NCBI GenBank assembly: GCA_940746715.1
Contig: CALNWN010000001.1
Span: 558,001-622,000 of the forward strand
Length of the DNA: 64,000 nt
Source of the DNA: an uncultured Paraburkholderia sp.
Lineage (GTDB): Bacteria > Pseudomonadota > Gammaproteobacteria > Burkholderiales > Burkholderiaceae
Reading direction: 5' to 3'
Each line of letters starts with the position of its first letter. Within the stretch, counting starts at the first letter, position 1. Positions 21,517-31,220 of this stretch are shown piece by piece. The notes under the pieces are model-generated. The model saw only the letters and a program-made list of their open reading frames with translations, did no database searches and had not been told where the DNA came from. The translations under genes and the position numbers were made by a program.

Positions 21517-21812
21517 GGCGCGGAGCCGGCGGCGCGCGCACGGCATGCGCTCGCCTCAACCCGGGAGACGGGTCGCGAAAGCGCGGGACGGCGCGAGGTT
21601 GTTCGACTGAAATCCCAACGAGAAGCCAGGCACATGCTCGCCCCACAAACCGATGTCCGACGATTCTACGACGCCCGGCAGCGACGGCTCAAGATCAGGC
21701 ATTCCCCAGTGTCTGGAGTGGTTACGTGGTGCGGGTTTGCGCACAGTGTGGGATGGGGGCGTGGGTCGAGGGGAATTGTGGCGACCGGTTTGCGAAGCGT
21801 TGGGAGACAGCA
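21517..21812. other. Intergenic stretch between the sugar operon and tRNA-Leu
   Basis: No gene or strong hairpin seen. It should contain the promoter of the minus-strand sugar operon, but no convincing -35/-10 pair was found. Confidence 0.3.
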
Positions 21813-21897
21813 TGGTGCCGGGGACCGGACTCGAACCGGCAAGCCGTGAAGCGGCGGATTTTAAGTCCGCTATGTTTACCAATTTCATCACCCCGGC
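21813..21897 (-). tRNA. tRNA-Leu (anticodon UAA)
   Basis: An 85-nt tRNA including the encoded CCA. The acceptor stem GCCGGGG/CCCCGGC is perfect. The anticodon stem GCGGA/TCCGC encloses CTTAAAA, so the anticodon is UAA. The long variable arm is typical of class II leucine tRNAs, and the T loop is TTCGAGT. It appears functional. Confidence 0.97.
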
Positions 21898-22043
21898 TAG
21901 GGTGGGGAAAAACGCGTGGACGCGCATTCTACCATTGGCCGCAGGGCCGGCAAAACGAACGCGTGACCCGCCTGCCCCGCGAACGAGCCCCCACTTCGCC
22001 ATCAATCCGGAAGTCATCGGCGAGTCATAAACCTTCCCGATAA

Positions 22044-22074
22044 TCCGCTCCGAAAACGTTTACAACCGAGCGGA
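22044..22074. promoter_or_regulatory. Nested dyads in the lacI-family upstream region
   Basis: TCCGCTC (22044-22050) and GAGCGGA (22068-22074) form a 7-bp inverted repeat. It encloses AAACGTTT (22054-22061), the core of many LacI/PurR operators. The right arm is also the likely ribosome-binding site of the gene starting at 22079, so the RNA hairpin could mask it. Autoregulation is inferred. Confidence 0.45.
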
Positions 22075-22078
22075 AATC

Positions 22079-22965
22079 ATGACCCCGACGATCAAGGATG
22101 TCGCTGCGCACGCGGGCTTTTCCATCGCGACGGTCTCGCGCGCGATCAACGCGCCGCACACCGTGAACCCCGTCACGCTCGACAAGGTACGGCAGTCCAT
22201 CGACGCCCTCCAGTTCCGGCCGAGCCCGCTCGGCCGTCAGTTGCGCGGCGAGCGCACACGTCTGATCGGCGTGATCGTCCCGACGCTTGCGAATCCGGTG
22301 TTCGCCGAATGCCTGCAAGGCATCGACGAACTCGCGGCAGCCGAGAGCTACCGCCTCATGCTGATGACCACCCAGTACGACGCGGATCGCGAACGCCGCG
22401 CCATCGAAACGCTGCGCGAACATCGCGTGGAAGGCCTCATCCTGACAGTCGCCGACGCCGACACGCATCCGCTGCTCGATCAACTCGACCGCGACGGCCT
22501 GCTCTACGTGCTGATGCACAACGACACCGAACGGCGCCCATCGGTCTGCGTCGACAACCGTCTTGCTGCATATGAAGGCGTGCGCCTGCTGATCGCGCAC
22601 GGCCATCGCCGCATCCTCATGCTCGCGGGCACGCTCGCCGCTTCCGACCGCGCGCGCCAGCGCCACCTCGGCTACGCACAAGCCATGCAGCAGGCCGGGC
22701 TCACGCCCGCGCCCGCGCTCGAAGTCGATTTCAACGCCGACGAACTCGCGCCCTCGGTGCTCGCGCATCTGACGCACGGCGCAAACCGCCCGAGCGCCCT
22801 CTTTTGCAGCAACGATCTGCTTGCGATGGTCGTGATGCGCGGTCTGCGCCGCTCGCGCTGACGCTGCCGCACAGCGTGCGCGAAGGCGCGACCATCGCCG
22901 CCATTTCGAACCATCACGGCAGCGCTGCACTGCATGCGAGCGCACACCTTCATCTCGAGTCCTGA
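22079..22965 (+). pseudogene. LacI-family transcriptional regulator with an internal deletion
   Basis: The N-terminal helix-turn-helix is intact (IKDVAAHAGFSIATVSRAIN) and the ligand domain runs normally to ALFCSNDLLAMVVMRGLRR. Near 22850 the sequence jumps to LTLPHSVREGATIAAIS, a C-terminal LacI segment, in another frame. About 50 residues are missing at the junction. The frame from the start ends at 22861 (260 aa); the original frame would end at 22965. It stands just upstream of the ABC operon it presumably controlled. Confidence 0.8.
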
Positions 22966-23048
22966 CTAACTCGCTGGGATTCGCTGAACCACTCGCCTCA
23001 AACAACAAACCTGAACCACCCGCTCTTGTCCCTTCCTGGAGAACCGCA

Positions 23049-24128
23049 GTGACCCGCTTTTCCGTACGCCTTGCATCGTCGCTTACATCGCTGATGCGCC
23101 GTCTCGCGCAGTCCACCGTCGTCGTGCTGGGCGCCGGCGCCGTCGTGACTGCCGCCCTTGCCGTCGTCATGCCGCAGAGCGCACACGCCGACGAAACCGC
23201 AATCTGCTACAACTGTCCGCCGGAATGGGCCGACTGGGCAAGCCAGATCAAGGCGATCCAGCAGAAGACCGGCATTCGCGTGCCGTTCGACAACAAGAAC
23301 TCCGGCCAGTCGATTGCGCAACTCATGGCCGAGCAGAAAAGCCCCGTCGCGGACGTCGTCTATCTCGGCATCTCGTCGGCGTTCCAGGCGAAAGACAAGG
23401 GTGTGGTCGAGCCGTACAAACCCGCGCATTGGGACGACATTCCCGCGAACCTGAAGGATCCGCAAGGCTACTGGTTCACGATCCACTCGGGAACGCTGGG
23501 CTTTTTCGTCAACAAGGACGCGCTCGAAGGCAAGCCGGTGCCGCGCTCGTGGGCCGACCTGCTCAAGCCCGAATACAAAGGCATGATCGGCTACCTCGAT
23601 CCGTCGAGCGCGTTTGTCGGCTATGCGGGCGCGGTCGCGGTGAACCAGGCGCTCGGCGGCACGCTCGACAACTTCGAGCCTGGCCTCGACTGGTTCCGCA
23701 AGCTCAAGGCAAACGCACCGATCGTGCCGAAGCAGACCGCCTACGCACGCGTCATGTCCGGCGAAATTCCGATCCTGCTCGACTACGATTTCGACGCCTA
23801 TCGCACGAAATACAAGGATCACGCCAATGTCGAATTCGCGATTCCTAAAGAAGGCACGATTTCCGTGCCGTACATGATGAGCCTCGTGAAGGGCGCGCCG
23901 CACGAAGCAAACGGCAAGAAAGTGCTGGATTTCGTGCTCTCCGACGAAGGCCAGAAACTGTGGGCCGACGCTTATCTGCGCCCGGTGCGCGCAAATGCGA
24001 TGAGCCCGCAGACCGCCGCGAAATTCCTGCCGGCCAGCGAATATGCCCGCGCCAAGCCGGTCGACTTCGGCAAGATGGCTGAAAAGCAGGCGAGCTTCGG
24101 CGAACGCTATTTGCAGGTGATGCATTGA
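23049..24128 (+). CDS. Periplasmic binding protein of a phosphonate/iron-type ABC transporter
   Basis: A 359-aa intact type 2 periplasmic binding protein starting at GTG 23049. An N-terminal hydrophobic segment ends at AHADE, a clear signal peptide cleavage region. The mature part (ICYNCPPEWADWASQIKAIQ, then TIHSGTLGFFVNKDAL) resembles the extracellular solute-binding group that includes 2-aminoethylphosphonate and Fe3+ binders. Its stop overlaps the TTG start of the next gene. The linked phosphodiesterase (26479) suggests a phosphonate or glycerophosphodiester substrate; this is inference. The second permease is deleted, so import is probably lost. Confidence 0.8.
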   Translation: MTRFSVRLASSLTSLMRRLAQSTVVVLGAGAVVTAALAVVMPQSAHADETAICYNCPPEWADWASQIKAIQQKTGIRVPFDNKNSGQSIAQLMAEQKSPVADVVYLGISSAFQAKDKGVVEPYKPAHWDDIPANLKDPQGYWFTIHSGTLGFFVNKDALEGKPVPRSWADLLKPEYKGMIGYLDPSSAFVGYAGAVAVNQALGGTLDNFEPGLDWFRKLKANAPIVPKQTAYARVMSGEIPILLDYDFDAYRTKYKDHANVEFAIPKEGTISVPYMMSLVKGAPHEANGKKVLDFVLSDEGQKLWADAYLRPVRANAMSPQTAAKFLPASEYARAKPVDFGKMAEKQASFGERYLQVMH

Positions 24129-24949
24129 ACGACATCACGTTCCCGTTGCGCTGGCGCATCGCACTGCTCGCGCCGGCGCTCGCGGTTTTCATCGCGTTCT
24201 GGCTGCTGCCGATGGGGGCGCTCGCGCAGCTGAGCGGCGACGGCCACGCCTTCGCCACCTATCGCGCGATGCTGACGAATCCGCGCTACATGTCGAGCCT
24301 CGGCGCAACCGTCGTGCTGTCCGCGGCGGTGACGGCCGCGACCCTCGTGCTCTCCGTGATTGCCGGTTTGCTGCTGGCGCGCCGCGAGTTCGCGTTCAAG
24401 CGCACGCTGCTCGCGTTGCTGACCTTTCCGCTCGCGTTTCCGGGCGTGGTGGTCGGCTTCATGGTCATCATGCTGGCAGGTCGCCAGGGGCTCGTCGGCG
24501 CGCTGTCGCTCAAGCTCACCGGCGACCGTTGGGTATTCGCCTATTCGATGAGCGGGCTTTTTCTCGGCTACCTGTATTTCTCGATCCCGCGCGTCATCGT
24601 CACGGTAATGGCTTCGGCCACCAAACTCGATGCGTCGCTCGAGGAAGCCGCGCGCTCGCTCGGCGCATCGCCATGGCGCATTACACGCGACATCGTATTG
24701 CCCGCGCTGTCGCCCGGTCTGATCGCGGCGGGCGCGGTGTGCTTCGCCACCGCGATGGGTGCGTTCGGCACGGCGTTCACGCTCGCCACCGACATCGACG
24801 TCCTGCCGATGACCATCTACATCGAGTTCACGCTCAACGCGAACATGGTGACGGCGGCAGGCCTTTCCATCGTGCTCGGCACCGTCACATGGGCGGTGCT
24901 TGCTCTCGCTCGCAGCGTGAGCGGCTCCGCCGTCGCGGCCAGCGCATGA
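24125..24949 (+). CDS. ABC transporter permease 1 of the phosphonate-type system
   Basis: A 274-aa intact inner-membrane permease with about six membrane segments and the ATPase-contact motif EEAARSLGASPWRITRDIVL (EAA loop) near residue 178. The TTG start at 24125 overlaps the TGA of the binding protein, indicating translational coupling. Its own TGA overlaps the ATG of the next gene. Confidence 0.85.
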   Translation: MNDITFPLRWRIALLAPALAVFIAFWLLPMGALAQLSGDGHAFATYRAMLTNPRYMSSLGATVVLSAAVTAATLVLSVIAGLLLARREFAFKRTLLALLTFPLAFPGVVVGFMVIMLAGRQGLVGALSLKLTGDRWVFAYSMSGLFLGYLYFSIPRVIVTVMASATKLDASLEEAARSLGASPWRITRDIVLPALSPGLIAAGAVCFATAMGAFGTAFTLATDIDVLPMTIYIEFTLNANMVTAAGLSIVLGTVTWAVLALARSVSGSAVAASA

Positions 24950-25343
24950 GCGGCGCATCACGGCCACAGATCTGCGCACGCTCGAAGAAGGCGCGGCGAG
25001 TCTCGGCGCGAGCTTCATGCAGCGCTTCGTGACCATCGTGCTGCCCAATGCGAGGCCCGGCATCGTGGCGGGCGCGCTCGCGGTACTGACGCTTTCCATC
25101 GGCGAATTCAATCTGACGTGGATGCTGCACACGCCCGACACCAAGACGCTGCCGGTCGGTCTTGCCGACACCTACGCGTCGTTGCGCATCGAAATCGGCA
25201 GTGCCTACACGATTCTCTTTTTCATCATGACGATGCCGCTGCTCGTCGCAATGCAATGGCTCGGCGTCGATGCGACCGGCCAGCGCAGCGCGGCAAAAAC
25301 CCGCGGCGCCGCTTCTGTTTCGAAGTCCAAAACGACGCCATGA
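24946..25343 (+). pseudogene. ABC transporter permease 2, N-terminal two-thirds deleted
   Basis: After the overlapping ATG at 24946 only a few native codons remain. The next recognisable part is TDLRTLEEGAASLGASFMQR, the EAA loop of a second permease. It sits in a different frame and runs to the stop at 25343 (LSIGEFNLTWMLHTPDT). Such permeases are ~260 aa, so about 150-170 residues were removed. The transporter cannot assemble normally unless a partner elsewhere replaces this subunit. Confidence 0.8.
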
Positions 25344-26434
25344 CACTTGCCCCAGCTTCCTCATCAGCTTCCTCCTCCTCTGCCGCCTCGGTTCCGATCA
25401 CGCTGACGCAGTGCGCGAAAACGTTTCGCGGCTCGCGTGTGCTCGAACCGGTCGACCTGCGCATTGAAGCAGGCGAGACGCTCGTGCTGCTCGGGCCGTC
25501 CGGCTGCGGTAAAACGACCACGCTGCGCATGATCGCCGGCCTCGAAACACTCGACGCGGGCGGCCGCATCGCATTCGGCGACGACGACGTTACCGCGCTG
25601 CCCATCGAAAAACGCCAGGTGGGCATGGTGTTCCAGAGCTACGCGATGTTCCCGAACCTGACGGTGCGCGGCAATATCGGCTATGGCCTGAAAATCCGGC
25701 GCATGCCGGCAAAAACCGCGCGGCAGCGCGTCGACGAATTGCTCGGCATGATGCGTCTCACCGCGCACGCCGAGAAACCGGTCGATCAACTGTCGGGCGG
25801 CCAGCGTCAGCGTGTCGCGCTCGCACGCGCGCTCGCCGTGCAGCCGCGCGTGCTGCTGCTCGACGAGCCGCTCACGGCGCTCGACGCCCGCTTGCGCGAC
25901 GCGTTGCGCAGCGAGATGAATGCGCTGCTGCGCGAACTCGGCATCACGACAGTCTATGTGACGCATGACCAGGCCGAAGCGATGGAACTGGGCGACCGCA
26001 TCGTCGTGATGAGCGCGGGGCGCATCGAGCAGATCGGCTCACCCCGCGACATCTACTATCGGCCAGCGAATCGCGCGGTCGCGCAGTTCGTCGGCACGAT
26101 CAACCGCGTTGCTGGCAAGCGCCGCGGCAGCATGCTGACGACGACAGGCGGCGCCGTGCCGCTACCGGCCACGCAGGCGAACGCGTTAGCGAAGCATGAC
26201 GCGAAGCACGAAATTTTCTTTCGCCCCGAAGACGCGCGCCTCGCCGATCCGGCTGACGCGCAGCTGCGCGGCTGCATCGAAAGCAGCGCGTTTCTTGGGG
26301 AGCGCACGCGCCTCACGATTACCGGCGCCGCCCCCGATGCGCTGCTGGTCGACGTCGCGGGCCGTGTCGAACTCGCACGCGGCACGCCGGTCGGCATCTC
26401 GATCGGGCAGGACGCGCTGATTGCGCTATCGTAA
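25340..26434 (+). CDS. ABC transporter ATP-binding protein of the phosphonate-type system
   Basis: A 364-aa intact MalK/PotA-like ATPase. Walker A is GPSGCGKTTT (~residue 53), the Q-loop is VFQSYAMFPNLTV, the signature is QLSGGQRQRVALARAL, Walker B is VLLLDEPLTALDA, and the switch is YVTHDQAEAM. A C-terminal TOBE-like domain follows. ATG 25340 overlaps the stop of permease 2. A Ser/Ala-rich N-terminal tract precedes the fold. Confidence 0.9.
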   Translation: MTLAPASSSASSSSAASVPITLTQCAKTFRGSRVLEPVDLRIEAGETLVLLGPSGCGKTTTLRMIAGLETLDAGGRIAFGDDDVTALPIEKRQVGMVFQSYAMFPNLTVRGNIGYGLKIRRMPAKTARQRVDELLGMMRLTAHAEKPVDQLSGGQRQRVALARALAVQPRVLLLDEPLTALDARLRDALRSEMNALLRELGITTVYVTHDQAEAMELGDRIVVMSAGRIEQIGSPRDIYYRPANRAVAQFVGTINRVAGKRRGSMLTTTGGAVPLPATQANALAKHDAKHEIFFRPEDARLADPADAQLRGCIESSAFLGERTRLTITGAAPDALLVDVAGRVELARGTPVGISIGQDALIALS

Positions 26435-26478
26435 TGAAGCCGCGCGTTGCACCCGCGCGCAACAATGAGGATGACCCC

Positions 26479-27301
26479 ATGCTGCTGGCTCAAATTAGCG
26501 ACCTGCATATCAAACGGCCCGGCGCGCTCGCCTATCGCCGTGTCGATACTGCCGCCTATCTGGAACGTTGCGTCGCCGCGCTGAACGCGCTCGATCCTCG
26601 TCCGGACGCCGTCATCATGACCGGCGATCTCGTCGATCAAGGCGAACCGCAACAGTACGAACACCTGAAGGCGCTGCTCGCACCGCTTCGAATGCCCTAC
26701 TTTCTGCTCGTCGGCAATCACGACGACCGGGGCGCGTTGCGCGCCGCGTTTCCCGATCGCGCGGAATTGCGGGGTAGCGGCGAGTTCGTGCATTACGCGC
26801 TCGATGTCGGTCCGCTGCGCCTGATCGTGCTGGATTCGATGGTGCCGGGCCAAAGCGCCGGCACGCTGTGCGACGCGGCTCGCGTGGCTCGCGGCGCAAC
26901 TCGACGCGGCGGGCGGCAAGCCGACGGTGGTCGCGCTGCATCATCCGCCGTTTGCGTGCGGCATCGGACATATGGACAAGCTGCGGCTCGATCCCGCCGC
27001 GGCAGACAGCCTCGCGGCGCTGATCGCACGTTATCCGAACGTGGAGCGCGTGATCTGCGGACATGTGCATCGCCCGATGTTCGTGCGCTTTGGCGGCACG
27101 ATCGCGTCGGCCATACCGGCGCCCGCACATCAGGTGGCGCTCGATCTGCGCGACGATGCGCCCTCGGCGTTCATGATGGAACCGCCCTATGCGCTGCATC
27201 GCTATGAGCCGGGCGTCGGCATTGTCACGCACCACACGTATGTCGATGCGGCCGAGGGTCCGTATCCGTTCTATGAGCCGGAAGGCGCGCTGATCGATTG
27301 A
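26479..27301 (+). pseudogene. Calcineurin-like phosphodiesterase (CpdA/GpdQ-type), frameshifted
   Basis: Frame 1 from ATG 26479 (MLLAQISDLHIKRPGAL) carries metal motifs ISDLH, MTGDLVDQG and VGNHDDRGA. Two bases (GC) appear lost near 26876. Frame 2 then gives LAWLAAQLDAAGGKPTVV, ALHHPPF and CGHVHRPMF and ends at 27301 with YPFYEPEGALID. The joined length (~275 aa) is normal. As the last gene of the ABC operon it probably cleaved the imported phosphodiester or a related compound. Confidence 0.82.
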
Positions 27302-27322
27302 GCAGGCGTCGTTGCGACGCCC

Positions 27323-27838
27323 TCAGCGGTTCACGAAGGTTCGGCGCACGCGCCGGGACGCCCTGAAATATGGGATCCCGAGCGCGGCGGCGACAATGGC
27401 CTGCAGCAGGCCGTCAAACGGAATCGCGATGTCCACGCCGATTGCGTGCGTCATATAGGCGCTCGCCAGATACGCGCCGATTCGCATGGCGAGAATTGCC
27501 CCGAGCCACACCTGCACATGCGACGGCAAGCGGGCCGACCTGCGCCAGGCGAGCAGCGCGAACCACCCGATGCCCGCGACCATGAATGCGCCGGTCATGA
27601 CGTCGAAGGCGGTCATGGCGATCACGGTGCGATACCACCCATGCGTTTGCGGCCACGTGAATACCGCAAGCAGTTCCCATTCGAGCAGCATTTTCAGCGG
27701 GTCGCGCAGCGCCATGGCGGTGGCGAGCGTCCACGCCGCAAGGCAGATCAACGCGCCAAGCAGGCATCCGTCGATTCGCTGTGGCGCAAGCTCGGCTTGC
27801 GCGCCGCGTCGGGTCGAACAGGGGTTGAGCTCTTTCAT
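27323..27838 (-). CDS. DUF2569-type membrane protein
   Basis: A 171-aa intact protein with four hydrophobic segments. The C-terminus (GIPYFRASRRVRRTFVNR) matches the characteristic IPYF..S.RV..TF ending of DUF2569. Function is unknown. It stands alone, convergent with the phosphodiesterase remnant. Confidence 0.7.
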   Translation of the reverse strand: MKELNPCSTRRGAQAELAPQRIDGCLLGALICLAAWTLATAMALRDPLKMLLEWELLAVFTWPQTHGWYRTVIAMTAFDVMTGAFMVAGIGWFALLAWRRSARLPSHVQVWLGAILAMRIGAYLASAYMTHAIGVDIAIPFDGLLQAIVAAALGIPYFRASRRVRRTFVNR

Positions 27839-28025
27839 GGGATCGTGCGAAGTTGGCCGGAATAGCGCGCCGATTCTACGAACCCGAGCCCGTCGAACCT
27901 CGCATTTTTGTCACAAACATCTTGTTGGGCAGGCATGGCAGCGCGTCAGCACGATCCAGTTCGCTCCGGTATGATCGGCACGCTTGAGGACCGCGCATGG
28001 GCCGGTCCGCCGACTGCCCTCTTTC

Positions 28026-29104
28026 ATGTCCACGTCCAACGCGTCCACACCCGTTTCCGCCGACCCGTCGCTGCGGGGCCTGCTGCTTCTGCTCGCCACC
28101 ATTGCCGGCGTGGCGGTCGCGAACATCTATTACAACCAGCCGCTTCTCGACAACTTCCGGCAGTCGTTTCCTGCGAGCGCTTCGTGGGTCGGCGTCGTGC
28201 CGGCCGTCACGCAGCTGGGCTACGCGGCCGGCATGCTGCTGCTCGCGCCGCTCGGCGATCGCTTCGACCGGCGCGCATTGATCCTGCTGCAAACCGCGGG
28301 CATGTGCGTCGCGCTCGTCGTCGCGGCCACCGCGCCGGCGCTGCCGGTGCTGATGCTCGGCATTCTGCTCGCGCGGACGGCAGCGGGCGTCGTCGCGCAA
28401 TATTTCGGCTGGCGCGCGGTGTTCGCTGCGTCGGTGCTCGCATTGCTCGCGCTGGCGGTGGTGATCGTTCTGCGTCTGCCGAAGAGCAAGCCGACTTCGA
28501 CGCTGCCGTACGGCAAGCTGCTCGTGTCGATGTGGCATCTGGTCGTCGAGCATCGCGCGTTGCGCGAGGCGTCGCTGACGGGCGCCGCGCTCTTTGCCTC
28601 CTTCAGCATCTTCTGGTCGGTACTGGCGTTGCTGCTGGCGGGGCCGCCCTTTTCACCTCGGACCGCAGGCAGCGGGCCTCTTTGGCATCGTCGGCGCGGC
28701 AAGCGCGCCCGCCGCGCCGCTCGCCGGCAAGTTCGCGGATCGGCGCGGGCCGCGCGCAATCATCACGCTGTCCATCGTGCTGGTCGCGATTTCCTTCGTG
28801 GTCTTCGGCTTCTCGGCGAAGAGCATCGCGGGGCTCGTGATCGGCGTGATCGTGCTGGATGTGGGCGTGCAGACCGCGCAGATTTCGAATCAGTCGCGCG
28901 CATCTATGCATTGAAGCCCGACGCGCGCAGCCGCGTGAATACCGTGTACATGGTCGCGTATTTCATCGGCGGAGCGCTGGGTTCTGTGTGGGTGCGGCTG
29001 TGTGGCCGGTGTTCGGATGGGTGGGCGTGAGCGTTGCAGGCTTGCTGTTCGCGGGCTTTGCCGCCTGGAACCATCTGGCGCTGCAGACGAGGGCGAAAGA
29101 CTAA
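28026..29104 (+). pseudogene. MFS transporter (sugar/drug efflux-like), internal deletion and three frameshifts
   Basis: The N-terminal half begins at ATG 28026 and shows NIYYNQPLLDNF and the GDRFDRR motif of MFS loop 2-3. At ~28368 it jumps from PVLML to GILLARTAAGVVAQYFGWR, skipping about 40 residues (the TM4 region). Further breaks lie at 28648-28651 (extra T), ~28896 (extra GC) and ~28990 (lost base). The C-terminal pieces include GLFGIVGAASAPAAPLAGK and NTVYMVAYFIGGALGS. Intact relatives are ~390-400 aa. Confidence 0.82.
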
Positions 29105-29124
29105 CGGGAAGACAAGGAGCGCGC

Positions 29125-29553
29125 CTAGCCGTGACTGCGCGCGAACGCGTACTCGTGCAGCGCGTCGATCACGCGGTCGAACTCGAACGACTTGTCGTAG
29201 AAGTGCCGCACGCCATACTGCTCGCAGCGCTCGCGGTACGCGGGCAACGCGTGATTGGTCAGCATCGCCGCGAACACCGAGTCGATCAGACCTTCGCGCT
29301 GCAAATAGGCCAGTACGGGCACGCCCGAGCCGCGTTTCAACTGCAGGTCGACGATCACCGCGTCGAACGCTTCGTCGCCGAGCAGAGCAATGGCTTCGTC
29401 GGCGGAATCGGCATAAGCGGCAACGCGCAGCGAACTCGACGCGTCGATGGCTTCCACCAGACTGCGGCGGATCAGCGGCGAATCTTCGATAAGCAGCACG
29501 CGCAACGGCGCGCAGCTGGCTGACTCGGCAACGGGGTTCGATTCGCTGTTCAT
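29125..29553 (-). CDS. Single-domain response regulator (receiver only)
   Basis: A 142-aa receiver domain, intact: LLIEDSPLIRRSL (acidic pocket), VIVDLQLKRGSG (phospho-Asp), AMLTNHALP (Thr switch) and YDKSFEFDRV (Lys). No output domain follows. The start at 29553 is preferred because GAGAGA lies 6 nt upstream; ATG 29574, overlapping the stop of the upstream gene, is also possible. Its presumed partners, the LuxR regulator and the sensor kinase at 31635, are both broken, so it may now be an orphan. Confidence 0.85.
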   Translation of the reverse strand: MNSESNPVAESASCAPLRVLLIEDSPLIRRSLVEAIDASSSLRVAAYADSADEAIALLGDEAFDAVIVDLQLKRGSGVPVLAYLQREGLIDSVFAAMLTNHALPAYRERCEQYGVRHFYDKSFEFDRVIDALHEYAFARSHG

Positions 29554-29573
29554 CGGGATCTCTCGATCATCCA

Positions 29574-30208
29574 TTATTCGATCAGGCCGTTCTTGATCGC
29601 GTAGTAAGTGAGATCGGCGTTATTGGCGAGGCGCATCTTCTCGAGCACGCGAGCCCGGTACGTGCTCACCGTTTTCACGGACAGGTACAACTCCTCGGCA
29701 ATCTGCGTGGGGATCTGCCCCGCGGCCAGCTTGCAAAAAATCTGGAACTCGCGCTGGGAGAGCGCCTCGTGCGGCCGCGCCGCCGCCGGCTTGTCCAGAT
29801 TGTCGGCCAGCGTGTCGGCCACCGCCTCGGACAGGTAACGATGCCCGCGCGCCACCGCGCGAATCGCCCGCACGATCTCGTCCGGTTCGCAGTCCTTGTT
29901 CAGATAACCGTTCGCGCCCGCGCGCAGCAGGTTGATCCGCGTGCTGATTCTCTCCGGCTATCCGGAGAGAATCAGCACGCCCTGCTCCGGGCGCACCTGC
30001 TTGATGACGCGCAGGGTGTCGATGCCGTTCTTGTCCGGCATCGCAATGTCGAGCAGAACCACGTCGAATGCCTGCTCGCGCACAAGGCTGATGGTTTCGT
30101 CGCCCGTGGCGGCTTCCGCCGCGACGCATATATCCGGCTCGTCGGCGACGAACTGTCTGACCCCCCTCGGACGATCGCGTGGTCGTCAGCTATCAACACT
30201 CGAATCAT
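29574..30208 (-). pseudogene. NarL/LuxR-family response regulator, frameshift plus palindrome-associated nonsense codon
   Basis: ATG 30208 starts MIRVLIADDHAIVRGG. One G is missing from a run at 30161-30166, shifting the frame. The correct frame continues (FVADEPDICVAAEAATGD, VVLLDIAMPDKNG) to ILSG, where a TAG follows inside a perfect hairpin at 29939-29980. After it INLLRAGANGYLNKD and the LuxR helix-turn-helix (LSQREFQIFCKLAAGQIPTQ) continue to 29574. The wild type can be inferred as SGYPENQHAINLL. Both lesions would kill the protein. Confidence 0.85.
29939..29980. repeat. Perfect 19-bp inverted repeat with 4-nt loop inside a response regulator gene
   Basis: Left arm 29939-29957 and right arm 29962-29980 are exact reverse complements around CTAT (29958-29961). 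The reading frame demands an imperfect version: two bases fewer in one arm and the loop in the opposite orientation. The present sequence therefore looks like a quasi-palindrome made perfect. Confidence 0.9.
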
Positions 30209-30326
30209 CGGCTTTGTGTCCGTACGATGGAGTCGCTCCAAAGCAGACATTGTAATCATCTCGCGCCGCATTTCGACGTGAGGGCGGCCGCCACCGCCGG
30301 CCGCACGCTCGCCCTGCCGGGCACGC

Positions 30327-30895
30327 TCACTCGCGGCCCTCGAGCAGATCGGCCATGTCGTCCGCATGCTCTTCCTCGACGGCGAGAATTTCTTCGAAGA
30401 GACGCCGCGTCGTGACGTCCTTCTCGCCGAGATAGCGGATGATCTCGCGATAGGTGTCGATTGCGATACGCTCGGCAACCAGGTTCTCGCGGATCATGTC
30501 GGTGAGGTTCTCGCCTTGTACTCGGAATGTGCGCGCGTCTTGAGACCGTCCGGTGCAAAGTCCGGCTCGCCGCCAAGCTGCACGATGCGCTCGGCGATGC
30601 GGTCGGCATGCTCCTGCTCTTCGGCCGCGTGCTCCGCGAATTCCGTAGCCACGGCTTCCGAGTTGATGCCCTTTGCCATGAAGTGATGCCGCTTGTAACG
30701 CAGCGTGCAGACGATTTCCGTCGCGAGCGCGTCGTTGAGCAGCTTGAGCACGGTGTCGCGATCCGCGCCATAGCTTTGCGTGACGGGCCCATCCGACATG
30801 TGCTTGCGGGCGTCGTCGCGGATCTTCTGGATGTCCATCACGAACGGATCGCTCGACTGAGATGCCGCGCCCTGGGCGCCAGGTGTATTCGCCAT
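30327..30895 (-). pseudogene. Bacterioferritin-like ferritin, 4-nt deletion
   Basis: ATG 30895 starts MANTPGAQGA and the four-helix bundle shows ATEIVCTLRYKRHHF and EEQEHADRIAERI. Near 30515 four bases are missing between AAGG repeats after SEYK. The restored frame gives ENLTDMIRENLVAERIAID and the final EEEHADDMADLLEGRE, with its stop at 30327. Joined length (~190 aa) fits ferritin-like proteins that oxidise and store iron. The truncated product lacks the last two helices and part of the ferroxidase site. Confidence 0.8.
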
Positions 30896-30977
30896 TGAGT
30901 TTCTCCTTTATCCGTATTGAGGGAATGAGCGCATCGCAAGGCGTGCCCGCAATGCGCCGTGACTGTGATGGTCGGCT

Positions 30978-31139
30978 CTACGTTCGGAACACGCCGAGCA
31001 GCAACGTGACCACGAACACGACGAGGAAGATGTAGAACAGTATCTTTGCGATTTCGGCCGCACCTGCGGCGATTCCGGTGAAACCGAACACCGCAGCAAT
31101 AATGGCGATGACGAAAAAGACGATGGCATAGTGAAGCAT
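30978..31139 (-). CDS. DUF1328 (UPF0391) small membrane protein, copy 1
   Basis: A 53-aa protein ([20 protein letters not shown]...) with two hydrophobic helices around [18 protein letters not shown], the DUF1328 signature. It is too short to stand out by length alone, but full family similarity supports it. Function is unknown; it is often next to stress genes. A second copy lies 82 bp upstream. Confidence 0.88.
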   Translation of the reverse strand: MLHYAIVFFVIAIIAAVFGFTGIAAGAAEIAKILFYIFLVVFVVTLLLGVFRT

Positions 31140-31220
31140 GGCAACTCTCCTTCTTGTTGGTATCCGCGTGGATTCTCGTGCTTTTGCGCTACGCGAGCGC
31201 CGCTTTGGGAACGCGCCCGG

